From an uncultured beta proteobacterium (lineage in GTDB: Bacteria > Pseudomonadota > Gammaproteobacteria > Burkholderiales > Burkholderiaceae_C): a stretch of DNA of 13,760 nt. The position numbers and the translations under genes are program-made. Positions 1 to 6,860 of this stretch are shown in pieces. The stretch lies in NCBI GenBank assembly GCA_903886165.1, contig CAISLL010000395.1, positions 1 through 13,760 of the forward strand. The letters are read 5' to 3'. Under the pieces are notes generated by a model that was not told the origin of the DNA, did not search any database, and was given only the letters and a program-made list of their open reading frames with translations. The stretch's first letter is position 1. Every line of letters starts with the position of its first letter.

Positions 1-1350
1 ACCATGGCGCACCAACTCGGCGGCACCGTCACCAGTGGCCATCAGCGGGAGTTTGGTTCCGCCAACGTGCGTGCCCATGGCCACACAGCCTTGCTTGACG
101 GCATTCAGGACTTCACCACGCCGGAAGGTCACGGCATGCTGGACGTCTGGATGAGCCACGGCGACAAGGTCACCGAGTTGCCTCCAGGCTTCAAACTGAT
201 GGCCAGCACCGACAGCTGCCCGATCGCCGGCATGGCCGACGAAGCGCGTCGCTTTTATGCGGTGCAGTTTCACCCGGAAGTGACCCACACCAAGCGTGGT
301 GCGGCGATTCTTGAGCGTTTTGTGCTGGAGATTTGTGGCACCCGCGCCGACTGGATCATGGGTGACTACATCAGTGAAGCCGTTGCACAAATCCGCGCTC
401 AGGTAGGTGACGAAGAGGTTATTTTGGGACTCTCCGGCGGTGTCGATTCTTCGGTGGCCGCCGCCCTGATCCACCGTGCCATTGGTGATCAGCTGACCTG
501 TGTTTTTGTTGACCATGGCCTCTTGCGCCTGAACGAAGGCGACATGGTGATGGACATGTTTGTAGGCAAACTCCACGCCAAGGTGATTCGCGTGGATGCG
601 GCTGACCAGTTCCTGGGGCACCTCGCAGGTGTCAGTGAGCCAGAGGCCAAACGCAAAATCATCGGGCGCGAATTTGTAGAGGTTTTCAAGGCTCAAGCTC
701 TTTTCCTTAAAGAATCAGATGCTACTAAATCATGTGCAAAGTGGCTTGCCCAAGGGACTATTTATCCCGATGTGATTGAGTCCGGTGGCGCCAAGAACAA
801 GAAAGCCGTGGTCATCAAGAGCCACCACAATGTCGGTGGTCTGCCTGAGCAATTGGGTCTGAAGCTGCTGGAGCCCTTGCGCGAGTTGTTCAAGGACGAA
901 GTACGTGAACTGGGTGTCGCGTTGGGTCTGCCGCACCACATGGTCTACCGCCACCCGTTTCCTGGGCCTGGCCTGGGCGTGCGAATTCTGGGTGAAGTCA
1001 GGAAGGAATACGCTGACCTGTTGCGCCGGGCCGATGCCATCTTCATTGAAGAATTGAATAATTTCGTCGATGAAGCCACCGGCAAGACCTGGTACGAACT
1101 CACCAGCCAGGCCTTCACTGTGTTTCTGCCTGTCAAGAGCGTTGGCGTGATGGGTGATGGCCGCACCTACGACTATGTGGTCGCCCTGCGTGCGGTGCAA
1201 ACCAGCGATTTCATGACCGCCGACTGGGCCGAATTGCCCTACGCGCTGCTGAAAAAAGTGTCGGGCCGCATCATCAACGAAGTGCGCGGCATCAACCGCG
1301 TTACCTATGACGTGAGCAGCAAACCACCGGCCACGATTGAATGGGAGTGA
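1..1350 (+). CDS. guaA: GMP synthase (glutamine-hydrolysing), 5'-truncated
   Basis: Converts XMP, ATP and glutamine to GMP, the last step of guanine nucleotide synthesis, in the cytoplasm. The frame is open through base 1 (Thr codon, then MAHQLGG). This matches the family segment a few residues after the amidotransferase catalytic Cys, so the ATG at base 4 is internal and roughly 90 N-terminal residues lie outside the window. Numbering from that ATG, the amidotransferase His and Glu are in QFHPE (H90, E92), and the ATP-pyrophosphatase P-loop is SGGVDSS (144-150). The dimerisation domain follows, with HPFPGPGLG, and the protein ends with the canonical PPATIEWE. A loop before KWLAQGTIYPD is several residues longer than in E. 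coli GuaA as I remember it, and is written in AT-rich codons (about 691-774). The identity is secure; only the 5' end is missing. Confidence 0.97.
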   Translation, partial: TMAHQLGGTVTSGHQREFGSANVRAHGHTALLDGIQDFTTPEGHGMLDVWMSHGDKVTELPPGFKLMASTDSCPIAGMADEARRFYAVQFHPEVTHTKRGAAILERFVLEICGTRADWIMGDYISEAVAQIRAQVGDEEVILGLSGGVDSSVAAALIHRAIGDQLTCVFVDHGLLRLNEGDMVMDMFVGKLHAKVIRVDAADQFLGHLAGVSEPEAKRKIIGREFVEVFKAQALFLKESDATKSCAKWLAQGTIYPDVIESGGAKNKKAVVIKSHHNVGGLPEQLGLKLLEPLRELFKDEVRELGVALGLPHHMVYRHPFPGPGLGVRILGEVRKEYADLLRRADAIFIEELNNFVDEATGKTWYELTSQAFTVFLPVKSVGVMGDGRTYDYVVALRAVQTSDFMTADWAELPYALLKKVSGRIINEVRGINRVTYDVSSKPPATIEWE

Positions 1351-1408
1351 GGTCGCCCGGACTCCTTGCATGAAACGCATCACGGCAGGATGCTGCAATA
1401 ATGTTCTG

Positions 1409-2044
1409 ATGTACTTGCCAGCCCAATTTTCCGCCAAAGACCAGAGTCACGCCCGACAGTTGATGCGTGAGTACCCGTTTGCCAGTCTGATCTCGGTGGA
1501 CGACGACGGCTTGCCGTTTGTCACACCATTGCCACTGCATCTGCTTGAAGAAAACGGCGACATGCTGCTGCTGGGGCATTGCGCCAGGCCCAACCCCCAT
1601 TGGCGCTACCTGCAGGCGCGGCCGCAGGCGGTGGTCAGCTTCATGGGGCCGCAGGCCTACATGAGCCCAAAGGTCTACCCCGATCTGACGCGTGTGCCAA
1701 CGTGGTCCTATCTGATGGTGCAATGTGTGGTTCAGGCCCGGCTGGTTGACACCTTTGCAGACAAAGACCGGCTGCTCAAACACCTGATTCAGGATCATGA
1801 CCCTGCCTACGCCGCGCAGTGGCGTGGTTTGGGCGAGGACTATCAACACAAGATGATGAGTGGGATTCAGGCTTTTGAGCTGAAGGTGACCCAGCTTCAG
1901 TGCAAGCTCAAGCTCAACCAGCATCGCCCTGAATCCCATGCAGCCATGCATGCCGCTTATGCGGATGGCAACGACAACGAGCGGGCGCTGGCCGACTGGA
2001 TGCTGCGCCTGGGGCTGGTGGGTGCTGTGACGGGAGAGTCCTGA
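1409..2044 (+). CDS. PaiB-like FMN-binding family protein
   Basis: A 211-residue protein of the PaiB/FMN-binding split-barrel family, often annotated as a negative transcriptional regulator. Its biochemical role is poorly defined. Family landmarks are visible: the N-terminus MYLPAQF, YPFASLIS (22-29), GLPFVTPLPLHL (34-45), GHCARPNPHWR (56-66), the AYMSPKVYP...VPTWSY segment (83-101), and the C-terminal KMMSGIQAFELKVTQLQCKLKLNQHRPE region (148-175). I chose the ATG at 1409 because PaiB proteins begin MY-P--F. In-frame TTG 1337 would overlap guaA, and ATG 1370 adds residues unlike the family. No strong Shine-Dalgarno precedes 1409. The stop overlaps the next start by one base (TGATG), which suggests translational coupling. 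A split-barrel oxidoreductase role remains possible. Confidence 0.85.
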   Translation: MYLPAQFSAKDQSHARQLMREYPFASLISVDDDGLPFVTPLPLHLLEENGDMLLLGHCARPNPHWRYLQARPQAVVSFMGPQAYMSPKVYPDLTRVPTWSYLMVQCVVQARLVDTFADKDRLLKHLIQDHDPAYAAQWRGLGEDYQHKMMSGIQAFELKVTQLQCKLKLNQHRPESHAAMHAAYADGNDNERALADWMLRLGLVGAVTGES

Positions 2045-2286
2045 TGCGCGGATTGTTTGGTCTGGTGGGCTTGCTCGTGGCGCTGGCCGCGGTGGGTCTG
2101 GTGGTGCGCAAGCAGATGGCGGTAGTCCGAGCGCCTGTGCCTGCCCTGAAAACGCCTGCCGATGGGGTTGTCGGTGCGCCGCCGACACCCGCCAACGCCG
2201 CCCAGCAGGGGCCACAGATTCAAGAACAGGTGAAAGCGGCTGTGGACGCTGCGATGCAGCCGCGTCCGAAGCCTGACGACAAGTGA
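2044..2286 (+). CDS. small single-span membrane protein, unknown function
   Basis: An 80-residue protein that I do not recognise as a named family. Residues 3-21 form one clear hydrophobic helix (FGLVGLLVALAAVGLVV), followed by basic RKQ. The rest is a Pro/Ala/Gln-rich hydrophilic tail ending in PRPKPDDK. The pattern suggests an inner-membrane anchor with a short disordered tail. It is wedged between two genes with overlaps on both sides: ATG inside TGATG with the PaiB-like gene, and its TGA shares bases with the GTG start of tadA (GTGA). That arrangement and continuous coding character support a real gene even without a recognised domain. Function is unknown. Confidence 0.72.
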   Translation: MRGLFGLVGLLVALAAVGLVVRKQMAVVRAPVPALKTPADGVVGAPPTPANAAQQGPQIQEQVKAAVDAAMQPRPKPDDK

Positions 2287-3380
2287 ACCCCTTTGAGGCC
2301 GGGCAAAACGCGCAGTGGATGCGTGCCGCATTGGCTGAGGCACAGGCGGCCAGCGCCGCAGGTGAGGTGCCGGTAGGGGCGGTGGTGGTTCGGCAGGGGC
2401 AAGTTATTGGCCGTGGCCGCAATGCCCCGATCCAACGCCATGACCCCAGCGCCCATGCAGAGATGCTGGCGTTGCGCATGGCGGCAACCGCCTTGGGCAA
2501 TTACCGCCTGGACGACTGCGAGCTGTTTGTCACGCTGGAGCCCTGTGCGATGTGTGCCGGTGCCATGTTGCACGCCCGGCTCAGGTGCGTCTTTTTTGGT
2601 GCCGCCGACCCAAAGACCGGCGTAGCCGGCTCGGTGCTGAATCTGTTTGACAAACCTCAACTCAACCATCAGACGCAGGTGCAAGGCGGTCTGCTGGCTG
2701 CTGAGTGCGCCGCGCTGTTGCAAAGTTTCTTCAAGGCCCAGCGGCAACGCAAGACGCTGTCTGCCAGCCCGTTGCGTGAAGATGCCTTGCGTACACCCAT
2801 GAGCCGGTTTGACGGGCTTTCGCCCATGCCTGGTGTCTCGGTTTATCTGAACGATCTTCCGTCTCTTAACGGCTTGCGCCTGCACTATGTGGATGCCGGG
2901 CCAGCGGACGCGGATCAGGTCATCTTCTGCCTGCACGGCTATGGCAGTTGGTCGCAGGTTTGGCAGTTGGACATGGCACAGCACCTGGCGCGGGGCGCGC
3001 GTGTGTTGGTGCCGGATCTTGTTGGATTTGGCAAGAGCGACAAACCCAAGAAGGAGGCAACTCACCAGGTAGTCTGGCATGCGCAGGTCTTGTCTGAGTT
3101 ATTGACACGGCTGGACTTGCATCAGGTGTTGTTGCTGGAGTCGGCAACCGATGCCGTGCACGAGCCTTCGGTAGACGCGTCGTCAGGCCGGTCGCTTGGC
3201 CAAATGCTGACGGTGCTGGCAGGGCATCGTTTGCTTCGGCGAGAATCCTGCGTGGTGCCACGTCTGACCGAGGCGGCGCTGGCAGCACCTTATCCTGATT
3301 CCGGGCACCAGGCGGGCTTGCGTGCATTGGCGCCTCTGGCGCGCCTTGCAGTGACGCAACGTGCACAGAAAAATACATGA
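2283..3380 (+). CDS. tadA: tRNA-specific adenosine deaminase fused to a degenerate alpha/beta-hydrolase segment
   Basis: Residues 1-160 are TadA, which deaminates adenosine 34 to inosine in the tRNA-Arg(ACG) anticodon. The zinc/catalytic motif HAE (H58, E60) and PCAMCAGA (C88, C91) are intact and sit almost where E. coli has them; PVGAVVV and HARL are also conserved. E. coli TadA is about 167 residues, whereas this protein has 365. Residues 185-285 resemble haloalkane-dehalogenase-type hydrolases: LPSLNGLRLHYVDAGP, the oxyanion-hole segment FCLHGYGSW, and VLVPDLVGFGKSDKP. Where the nucleophile elbow (typically QDWGG) should follow, the text reads LLLESATD, and no catalytic Asp/Ser elbow or distal catalytic His is visible. 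A cap-like AALAAPYPDSGH remains near 335-346. The hydrolase part is probably inactive. The GTG start fits family alignment (QWMRAAL) and the GTGA overlap with the previous stop; ATG 2319 would cut into the first helix. Confidence 0.9.
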   Translation: MNPFEAGQNAQWMRAALAEAQAASAAGEVPVGAVVVRQGQVIGRGRNAPIQRHDPSAHAEMLALRMAATALGNYRLDDCELFVTLEPCAMCAGAMLHARLRCVFFGAADPKTGVAGSVLNLFDKPQLNHQTQVQGGLLAAECAALLQSFFKAQRQRKTLSASPLREDALRTPMSRFDGLSPMPGVSVYLNDLPSLNGLRLHYVDAGPADADQVIFCLHGYGSWSQVWQLDMAQHLARGARVLVPDLVGFGKSDKPKKEATHQVVWHAQVLSELLTRLDLHQVLLLESATDAVHEPSVDASSGRSLGQMLTVLAGHRLLRRESCVVPRLTEAALAAPYPDSGHQAGLRALAPLARLAVTQRAQKNT

Positions 3381-4381
3381 ACAAGAAACACATCTATATT
3401 TACTCTCCCTCAGGTGCCGTGCGTGACAAGGCCGCTTTCAAGCGAGGGATCGCCCGCTTGCGTGCCCTGGGTCATGAGGTTGAAGTTGACCCGGATGCGC
3501 TCGCCAGTCATCAGCGTTTTGCCGGTGACGACGCCACCCGTTTGGCGGCTATTCACCGTGCTGCCGCCAGCGGTGCCGATGTGGCGTTGATCTCGCGTGG
3601 GGGTTACGGCTTGACGCGGATCCTGCCCGGGATTCACTACAAGAAAGTTGCGAAAGCCATCGACAAGGGAATGCACTTTGTTGGCATCAGCGACTTCACG
3701 GCGTTCCAAAATGCGGTGCTGGCAAAAAGCGGAGCCGTTACCTGGGCCGGCCCTGCGCTGTGCGAGGGTTTTGGCGTGGGGGGTGAGCCCGACCATGCAT
3801 TGCAGGGCGCACCTGCGAGTCCGGCTCCAGATGACATCATGGAAGCCTGTTTTGATGACTTGTTGCAGGGGCAGGGCGAAGGCACAGGCTGGCGCCAGCA
3901 TCTGCTGCGCAACTCATCTGCTATTGAAAGTGGAGCTGATAGCGCTTTATCCAAAAGGGCTATGGCCAATTTTTCCATAAATGATTCGGTGTTGTGGGGC
4001 GGTAACCTGACCGTGCTCACCTCGCTGCTTGGCACACCATACTTTCCTGACATCAAAGGCGGTATTCTGTTTTTGGAAGATATCGCGGAGCACCCCTATC
4101 GGATCGAACGCATGTTGACCCAGTTGCTGCATGCGGGTGTGCTGGCGCGCCAGAAAGCGGTGCTGATGGGTCAGTTCACCGACTTCAAACTGGTCAATCA
4201 CGACCGAGGTTTCAAACTGCAGACCGTCATTGATTGGGTCCAGGCAAGGATCAAGGCACCGGTGCTGACCAACCTGCCTTATGGCCATGTGCAGACCAAG
4301 GTCCTGTTGCCGGTGGGTGCCAATGTCGATCTTGGGGTGGAGGGGCGCGATGCCCTGCTGGTCTGGGGTCATGTGTCGTGA
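3377..4381 (+). CDS. ldcA: LD-carboxypeptidase (murein tetrapeptide carboxypeptidase, S66 family)
   Basis: A cytoplasmic serine peptidase that removes the terminal D-Ala from L-Ala-D-Glu-mDap-D-Ala tetrapeptides during peptidoglycan recycling. The length of 334 residues is slightly above the roughly 300 usual for the family. N-terminal IYIYSPSGAV, SRGGYGLTRILP (73-84) and the nucleophile motif FVGISDFTAF (S105) are clear. The Ser-Glu-His triad is completed by LEDIAEHPYRIERM (E234) and LPYGHVQTK (H304). Residues 182-202, in the linker before LWGGNL, are encoded by a copy of a dispersed repeat (3920-3983), which accounts for much of the extra length without breaking the frame. The ATG overlaps the tadA stop (ATGA), so it is probably translated from the same message. 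Identity is secure; whether the inserted linker affects activity cannot be read from sequence. Confidence 0.93.
   Translation: MNKKHIYIYSPSGAVRDKAAFKRGIARLRALGHEVEVDPDALASHQRFAGDDATRLAAIHRAAASGADVALISRGGYGLTRILPGIHYKKVAKAIDKGMHFVGISDFTAFQNAVLAKSGAVTWAGPALCEGFGVGGEPDHALQGAPASPAPDDIMEACFDDLLQGQGEGTGWRQHLLRNSSAIESGADSALSKRAMANFSINDSVLWGGNLTVLTSLLGTPYFPDIKGGILFLEDIAEHPYRIERMLTQLLHAGVLARQKAVLMGQFTDFKLVNHDRGFKLQTVIDWVQARIKAPVLTNLPYGHVQTKVLLPVGANVDLGVEGRDALLVWGHVS
3920..3983 (+). repeat. AT-rich short palindromic repeat, copy A, inside ldcA
   Basis: A 64-base block starting GCTATTGAAAGTGGAGCT and ending AATTTTTCCATAAATG. It contains GCTAT (3920-3924) paired with ATAGC (3939-3943), and AGCGCTTT (3941-3948) facing AAAGGGCT (3954-3961) with one mismatch. 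It aligns with the reverse complement of the intergenic block at 6094-6175: 27 of the first 41 positions match without a gap, and a near-identical TATTTTTC-type tail follows. It is read in frame and supplies about 21 residues of LdcA. It resembles dispersed palindromic elements I remember from Comamonadaceae genomes, but I could not check this. Confidence 0.65.
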
Positions 4382-4435
4382 TTTGGGGACAAAGTTCACC
4401 TAAACTCAGTACCTATCTTTAAGGGCCATTTGTTC

Positions 4436-5350
4436 ATGGGCGTTCAATCCACTGTCGTGTTTGCTGACCTGTTTGGTAGCACGGGCGTCTTTGAATCCCT
4501 GGGCAACGCCAAAGCAACCGAAGCGGTCACTCAGGTTACAACCTGGCTGGCAGAAAAATTCCAGCTCAACGGCGGGCGGGTGGTCAAGTTTCTGGGCGAT
4601 GGGGTGTTGGTGACTTTCAAGGAAAACCAAAACGCGGTGGATGCGGTGGTGGACGTCCAGCGTGCCTACGAAAAACGTCTGCCGCATTCGACATCCGATG
4701 TCTACATGCCGCTTCGGATCGGTGTGGCAAGGGGTGACGTCGAGATGGTGGACGATGATTGTTACGGTGATGCTGTCAACATTGCCGCACGGTTGAGCGA
4801 GTTGACGGGTCCACATCAGATCTGGGCGAACAGCGAGGTGGTTGCAGGCGGCAAGCTTTCACCGGGTACGCGATCACGCCTGTTGGGCCCGATTCATGTC
4901 AGAGGCCGGGCAGAACCCTGTACCGTGTATCAAATTGAGTGGCAGGAAGACATTGACTCGGAGTTTTTCACCGTCCAGGCGCCGTTTGCCGATGGATTGG
5001 AAGACCCCAAGATAGATGTCCTTGGGTGCCATCTTGAGCTGGCGTGGCTGGACCAGCGCAAGATTTTCAGGGCGTTCGAGTTACCGATCTACATTGGTCG
5101 CATTCGGCAAGCCGAATTTGTTGTGAGTGACCCGCATGTCTCAAGAAAACACGCTCGCCTGGACTGGCGCAACGGCAGCGTCATCCTGACAGATGTCAGT
5201 TCCTATGGCTGTTGGGTGCGGTTTGCCGGTGGTGGCGCAAATTTGTCACTGAGGCACGAAGAGTGCGTTCTGCACGGCCAGGGTGAAATCGCGCTGGGGA
5301 CACCGTTTGGCGACCTCAGCGCTCCGGTCATCACATTTTGGGTTCGATAG
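4436..5350 (+). CDS. class III adenylate cyclase with C-terminal FHA domain
   Basis: A soluble 304-residue signalling protein predicted to make cAMP from ATP. The cyclase domain spans about residues 5-165. The metal-binding aspartates are in FADLFGS (D11) and KFLGDGVL (D55). K51 and D108 (in DCYGDAVN) occupy the adenine-selecting positions, and N115 and R119 (NIAARL) complete the transition-state set, so the catalytic residues look intact and favour ATP over GTP. Residues about 215-300 form an FHA phosphothreonine-binding domain: YIGRI (G221, R222), DPHVSRKHARL (S236, H239), then LTDVSSYGCWV, where the usual NG is YG. A kinase partner is therefore plausible, but none is encoded nearby. ATG 4436 was chosen; TTG 4430, two codons upstream and closer to AAGGG at 4421, is possible. 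The 3' end overlaps the convergent NlpC gene by 20 bases. Confidence 0.9.
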   Translation: MGVQSTVVFADLFGSTGVFESLGNAKATEAVTQVTTWLAEKFQLNGGRVVKFLGDGVLVTFKENQNAVDAVVDVQRAYEKRLPHSTSDVYMPLRIGVARGDVEMVDDDCYGDAVNIAARLSELTGPHQIWANSEVVAGGKLSPGTRSRLLGPIHVRGRAEPCTVYQIEWQEDIDSEFFTVQAPFADGLEDPKIDVLGCHLELAWLDQRKIFRAFELPIYIGRIRQAEFVVSDPHVSRKHARLDWRNGSVILTDVSSYGCWVRFAGGGANLSLRHEECVLHGQGEIALGTPFGDLSAPVITFWVR

Positions 5351-5912
5351 TGCCTGCCGGGGGCTTTCCGTTTGCGGTGGATGTGTCGACCCGGCGGGCG
5401 CCGTCAAATCGGCGGCTCCAGTACGACAGGCCCATGTTGTCCACCCGCACTTCGGAGCCCGGCTTCGGGGAATGAATGAATTTTCCTTCACCGATGTAAA
5501 TGCCGACGTGGCTGAAGGCACGCCTCATGGTGTTGAAAAACACGAGGTCGCCGGGTTGCAGGTCCGTCTGGTCGATGCGCTGGGTGGTCGCGGCCTGCTG
5601 TTCGGCCTTGCGCGGCAGGATCAAGCCAATGGTTTGTGAATACATGGCTTTGACAAACCCGCTGCAGTCAAAACCAGTTTCCGCCGTGCTTCCACCACGT
5701 TTATAGGGCACGCCCAGGAAGCCCATGGCGTTCCCGACCAGGTCCGAGGCCGTGTGGGTCACTGACTCGCGCATCTGGTCGATTTGCGACAGCAGCCCTT
5801 TGCCTTCGAGCAGGCGGCTCATGTCGTCAGGCGTCGCGGGAGGAGCTGCGTGAACCGTGTTGGCCAACAACAGACCAAATATGAGGGCAGCGGTGCGCAG
5901 GGGATGTAGCAT
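5331..5912 (-). CDS. secreted NlpC/P60 (C40) cell-wall peptidase
   Basis: A 193-residue exported cysteine peptidase of the NlpC/P60 family, which typically cleaves D-Glu/mDap bonds in peptidoglycan stems. Residues 1-22 are a signal peptide (basic start, hydrophobic IFGLLLANTV, cleavage expected after VHA), and no lipobox Cys is present, so the product is probably free in the periplasm. The catalytic domain (about 52-173) has Cys83 in GFDCSGFV, His135 in FSHVGIYIG and His147 in FIHSP, and also has VPYKRGG and LQPGDLVFF. The start is the first in-frame ATG after an upstream stop and is fixed by the signal peptide, although no good Shine-Dalgarno precedes it. It lies convergent to the cyclase-FHA gene with a 20-base tail overlap, leaving no room for a terminator between them, and is divergent from the isochorismatase-family gene. 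Confidence 0.92.
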   Translation of the reverse strand: MLHPLRTAALIFGLLLANTVHAAPPATPDDMSRLLEGKGLLSQIDQMRESVTHTASDLVGNAMGFLGVPYKRGGSTAETGFDCSGFVKAMYSQTIGLILPRKAEQQAATTQRIDQTDLQPGDLVFFNTMRRAFSHVGIYIGEGKFIHSPKPGSEVRVDNMGLSYWSRRFDGARRVDTSTANGKPPAGTIEPKM

Positions 5913-6242
5913 GAGGAGAGTTTAACTGCTTTAATGACTCGAAATCGCACCTGAAAATTCATCCGAAACCATGGGTCCGAAACTGCTGAGGCGACTTTCA
6001 ACTGCAAGGCAAACCTGCGCGAAAGACCGCCGGCCCGGTCGGGGTCGTGTGCCTGCTGGATGGGCGGGTGTCAGCATGATGATGAAAATTCAGAAAATAG
6101 CATTAAATGTGAAAAATAGACCATTTGCTCTTTTAAATGAATGGCCTTTAGCTATACTTTTGATAGTAATATAGCCCACGAATGACGCATCCTCCTTCCT
6201 TTTTGTCACACTTTGATTTTCCACCAATTTAGAAAGCCCGCC
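5913..6242. other. divergent intergenic region, no gene seen
   Basis: About 330 bases between two divergent genes. The left part (5913-6070) is GC-balanced and contains a small GC-rich hairpin, GACCG (6025-6029) with CGGTC (6036-6040) around CCGGCC. The right part (6080-6240) turns sharply AT-rich and contains repeat copy B. TATACT (6153-6158), inside the repeat, would make a fair -10 element for the rightward gene, but I see no convincing -35 at the right distance. Short open frames here lack a ribosome site and family character. Confidence 0.6.
6094..6175 (-). repeat. AT-rich short palindromic repeat, copy B, intergenic
   Basis: Read on the minus strand, this block gives ACTATCAAAAGTATAGCT, then CATTTAAAAGAGCAAATGGT, then CTATTTTTCACATTTAATG. 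It matches the copy in ldcA at the CTAT--AAAGT--AGCT head, the AAAAG-GC middle and the TATTTTTC tail, with about two thirds identity. GCTAT/ATAG half-sites give it local hairpin potential. It lies in the leader region of the isochorismatase-family gene, and being much more AT-rich than its surroundings it could contribute promoter or transcript-end function. Confidence 0.6.
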
Positions 6243-6845
6243 ATGCTGCTTGATGCTGAACTCTCCCAACTCGTGCTTGTGGACTACCAGACCCGCCTGA
6301 TGCCAGCGATCTTTGAGGCGCCGCAGGTGCTGTCCAACGCGATGCGACTTGCACAAGTTTCCAGGCTACTGCACGTGCCGGTTTGGGGCACCGAGCAAAA
6401 TCCGTCCAAATTGGGCGCAAACCCGCCTGAATTGCGCGTCTTGTGTCAAAACACGCTGGCCAAAATGCAGTTCAGCGCGGTTGAAGAGGGATTGGGCGAG
6501 TGGCTTCGGCCGACGCTCAAAGCGCCCACAGGCAACGCCCGCAGTCTGCCCAAACACTTGCAAAAACCGTCCAATACCCCAACTGAGCGCAGCAGCATTG
6601 TGATCGGGGGCTGTGAGGCGCATGTGTGTCTTATGCAAACCGCGCTGCATTTGCTCGAAGACGAGTTTGACGTGTGGGTGGTGACCGATGCCTGCAGTTC
6701 CCGCACCGAGCGTAACCGTGATGCGGCGTTTGACCGACTGGCTGGTGCCGGGGCTGAATTGGTGACCACCGAGATGGTGGTGTTCGAGTGGTTGCGCAGC
6801 GCTGAGCATCCGCAATTCAAGGTGGCGCAATCATTGATCAAGTGA
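6243..6845 (+). CDS. isochorismatase-family cysteine hydrolase (ISOC2-like)
   Basis: A 200-residue cytoplasmic hydrolase of the isochorismatase-like superfamily; the substrate is unknown. The Asp-Lys-Cys triad is visible: D14 in LVLVDYQ, K74 in LAKMQFSA and C129 in GGCEAHVCLMQTA. The C-terminal half (VWVVTDACSSRTERNRD to AEHPQFKVAQSLIK) closely resembles the ISOC1/ISOC2-type branch, not siderophore isochorismatases or nicotinamidases. An extended segment, residues 88-115 (RPTLKAPTGNARSLPKHLQK region), precedes the core strand IVIGG. I chose ATG 6243, which gives MLLDAELSQLVLVDYQ in family register; the in-frame TTG at 6213 only adds residues without similarity. It stands alone on its strand between the divergent NlpC gene and prpE, with hairpins following the stop. 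Confidence 0.88.
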   Translation: MLLDAELSQLVLVDYQTRLMPAIFEAPQVLSNAMRLAQVSRLLHVPVWGTEQNPSKLGANPPELRVLCQNTLAKMQFSAVEEGLGEWLRPTLKAPTGNARSLPKHLQKPSNTPTERSSIVIGGCEAHVCLMQTALHLLEDEFDVWVVTDACSSRTERNRDAAFDRLAGAGAELVTTEMVVFEWLRSAEHPQFKVAQSLIK

Positions 6846-6860
6846 GGCACTGCCCCTTGT

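Noticed and set aside
4..6. ATG at base 4 as the guaA start
   Set aside because: It falls inside the conserved amidotransferase segment MAHQLGG, and the frame is open through base 1; the true start is outside the window.
712..745. Possible third copy of the AT-rich repeat in guaA
   Set aside because: Only a short GCTACTAAAT-like start resembles the family; the palindrome and the TATTTTTC tail are absent.
1301..2500. Long minus-strand frame of 399 codons opposite the PaiB-like, small membrane and tadA genes
   Set aside because: Its low-complexity Pro/Ser/Arg/Gln-rich translation has no family character, and it lies antisense to three recognisable proteins.
6025..6040. GC-rich hairpin GACCG/CGGTC as a terminator
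   Set aside because: It lies upstream of both divergent genes and has no T-run, so there is no transcript for it to end.
5971..6174. 67-codon plus-strand frame in the divergent intergenic region
   Set aside because: It has no ribosome site, its composition switches halfway where the repeat begins, and it has no domain.
6213..6242. TTG start adding ten residues to the isochorismatase-family protein
   Set aside because: The added residues are not family-like, and the ATG at 6243 gives the normal N-terminus.
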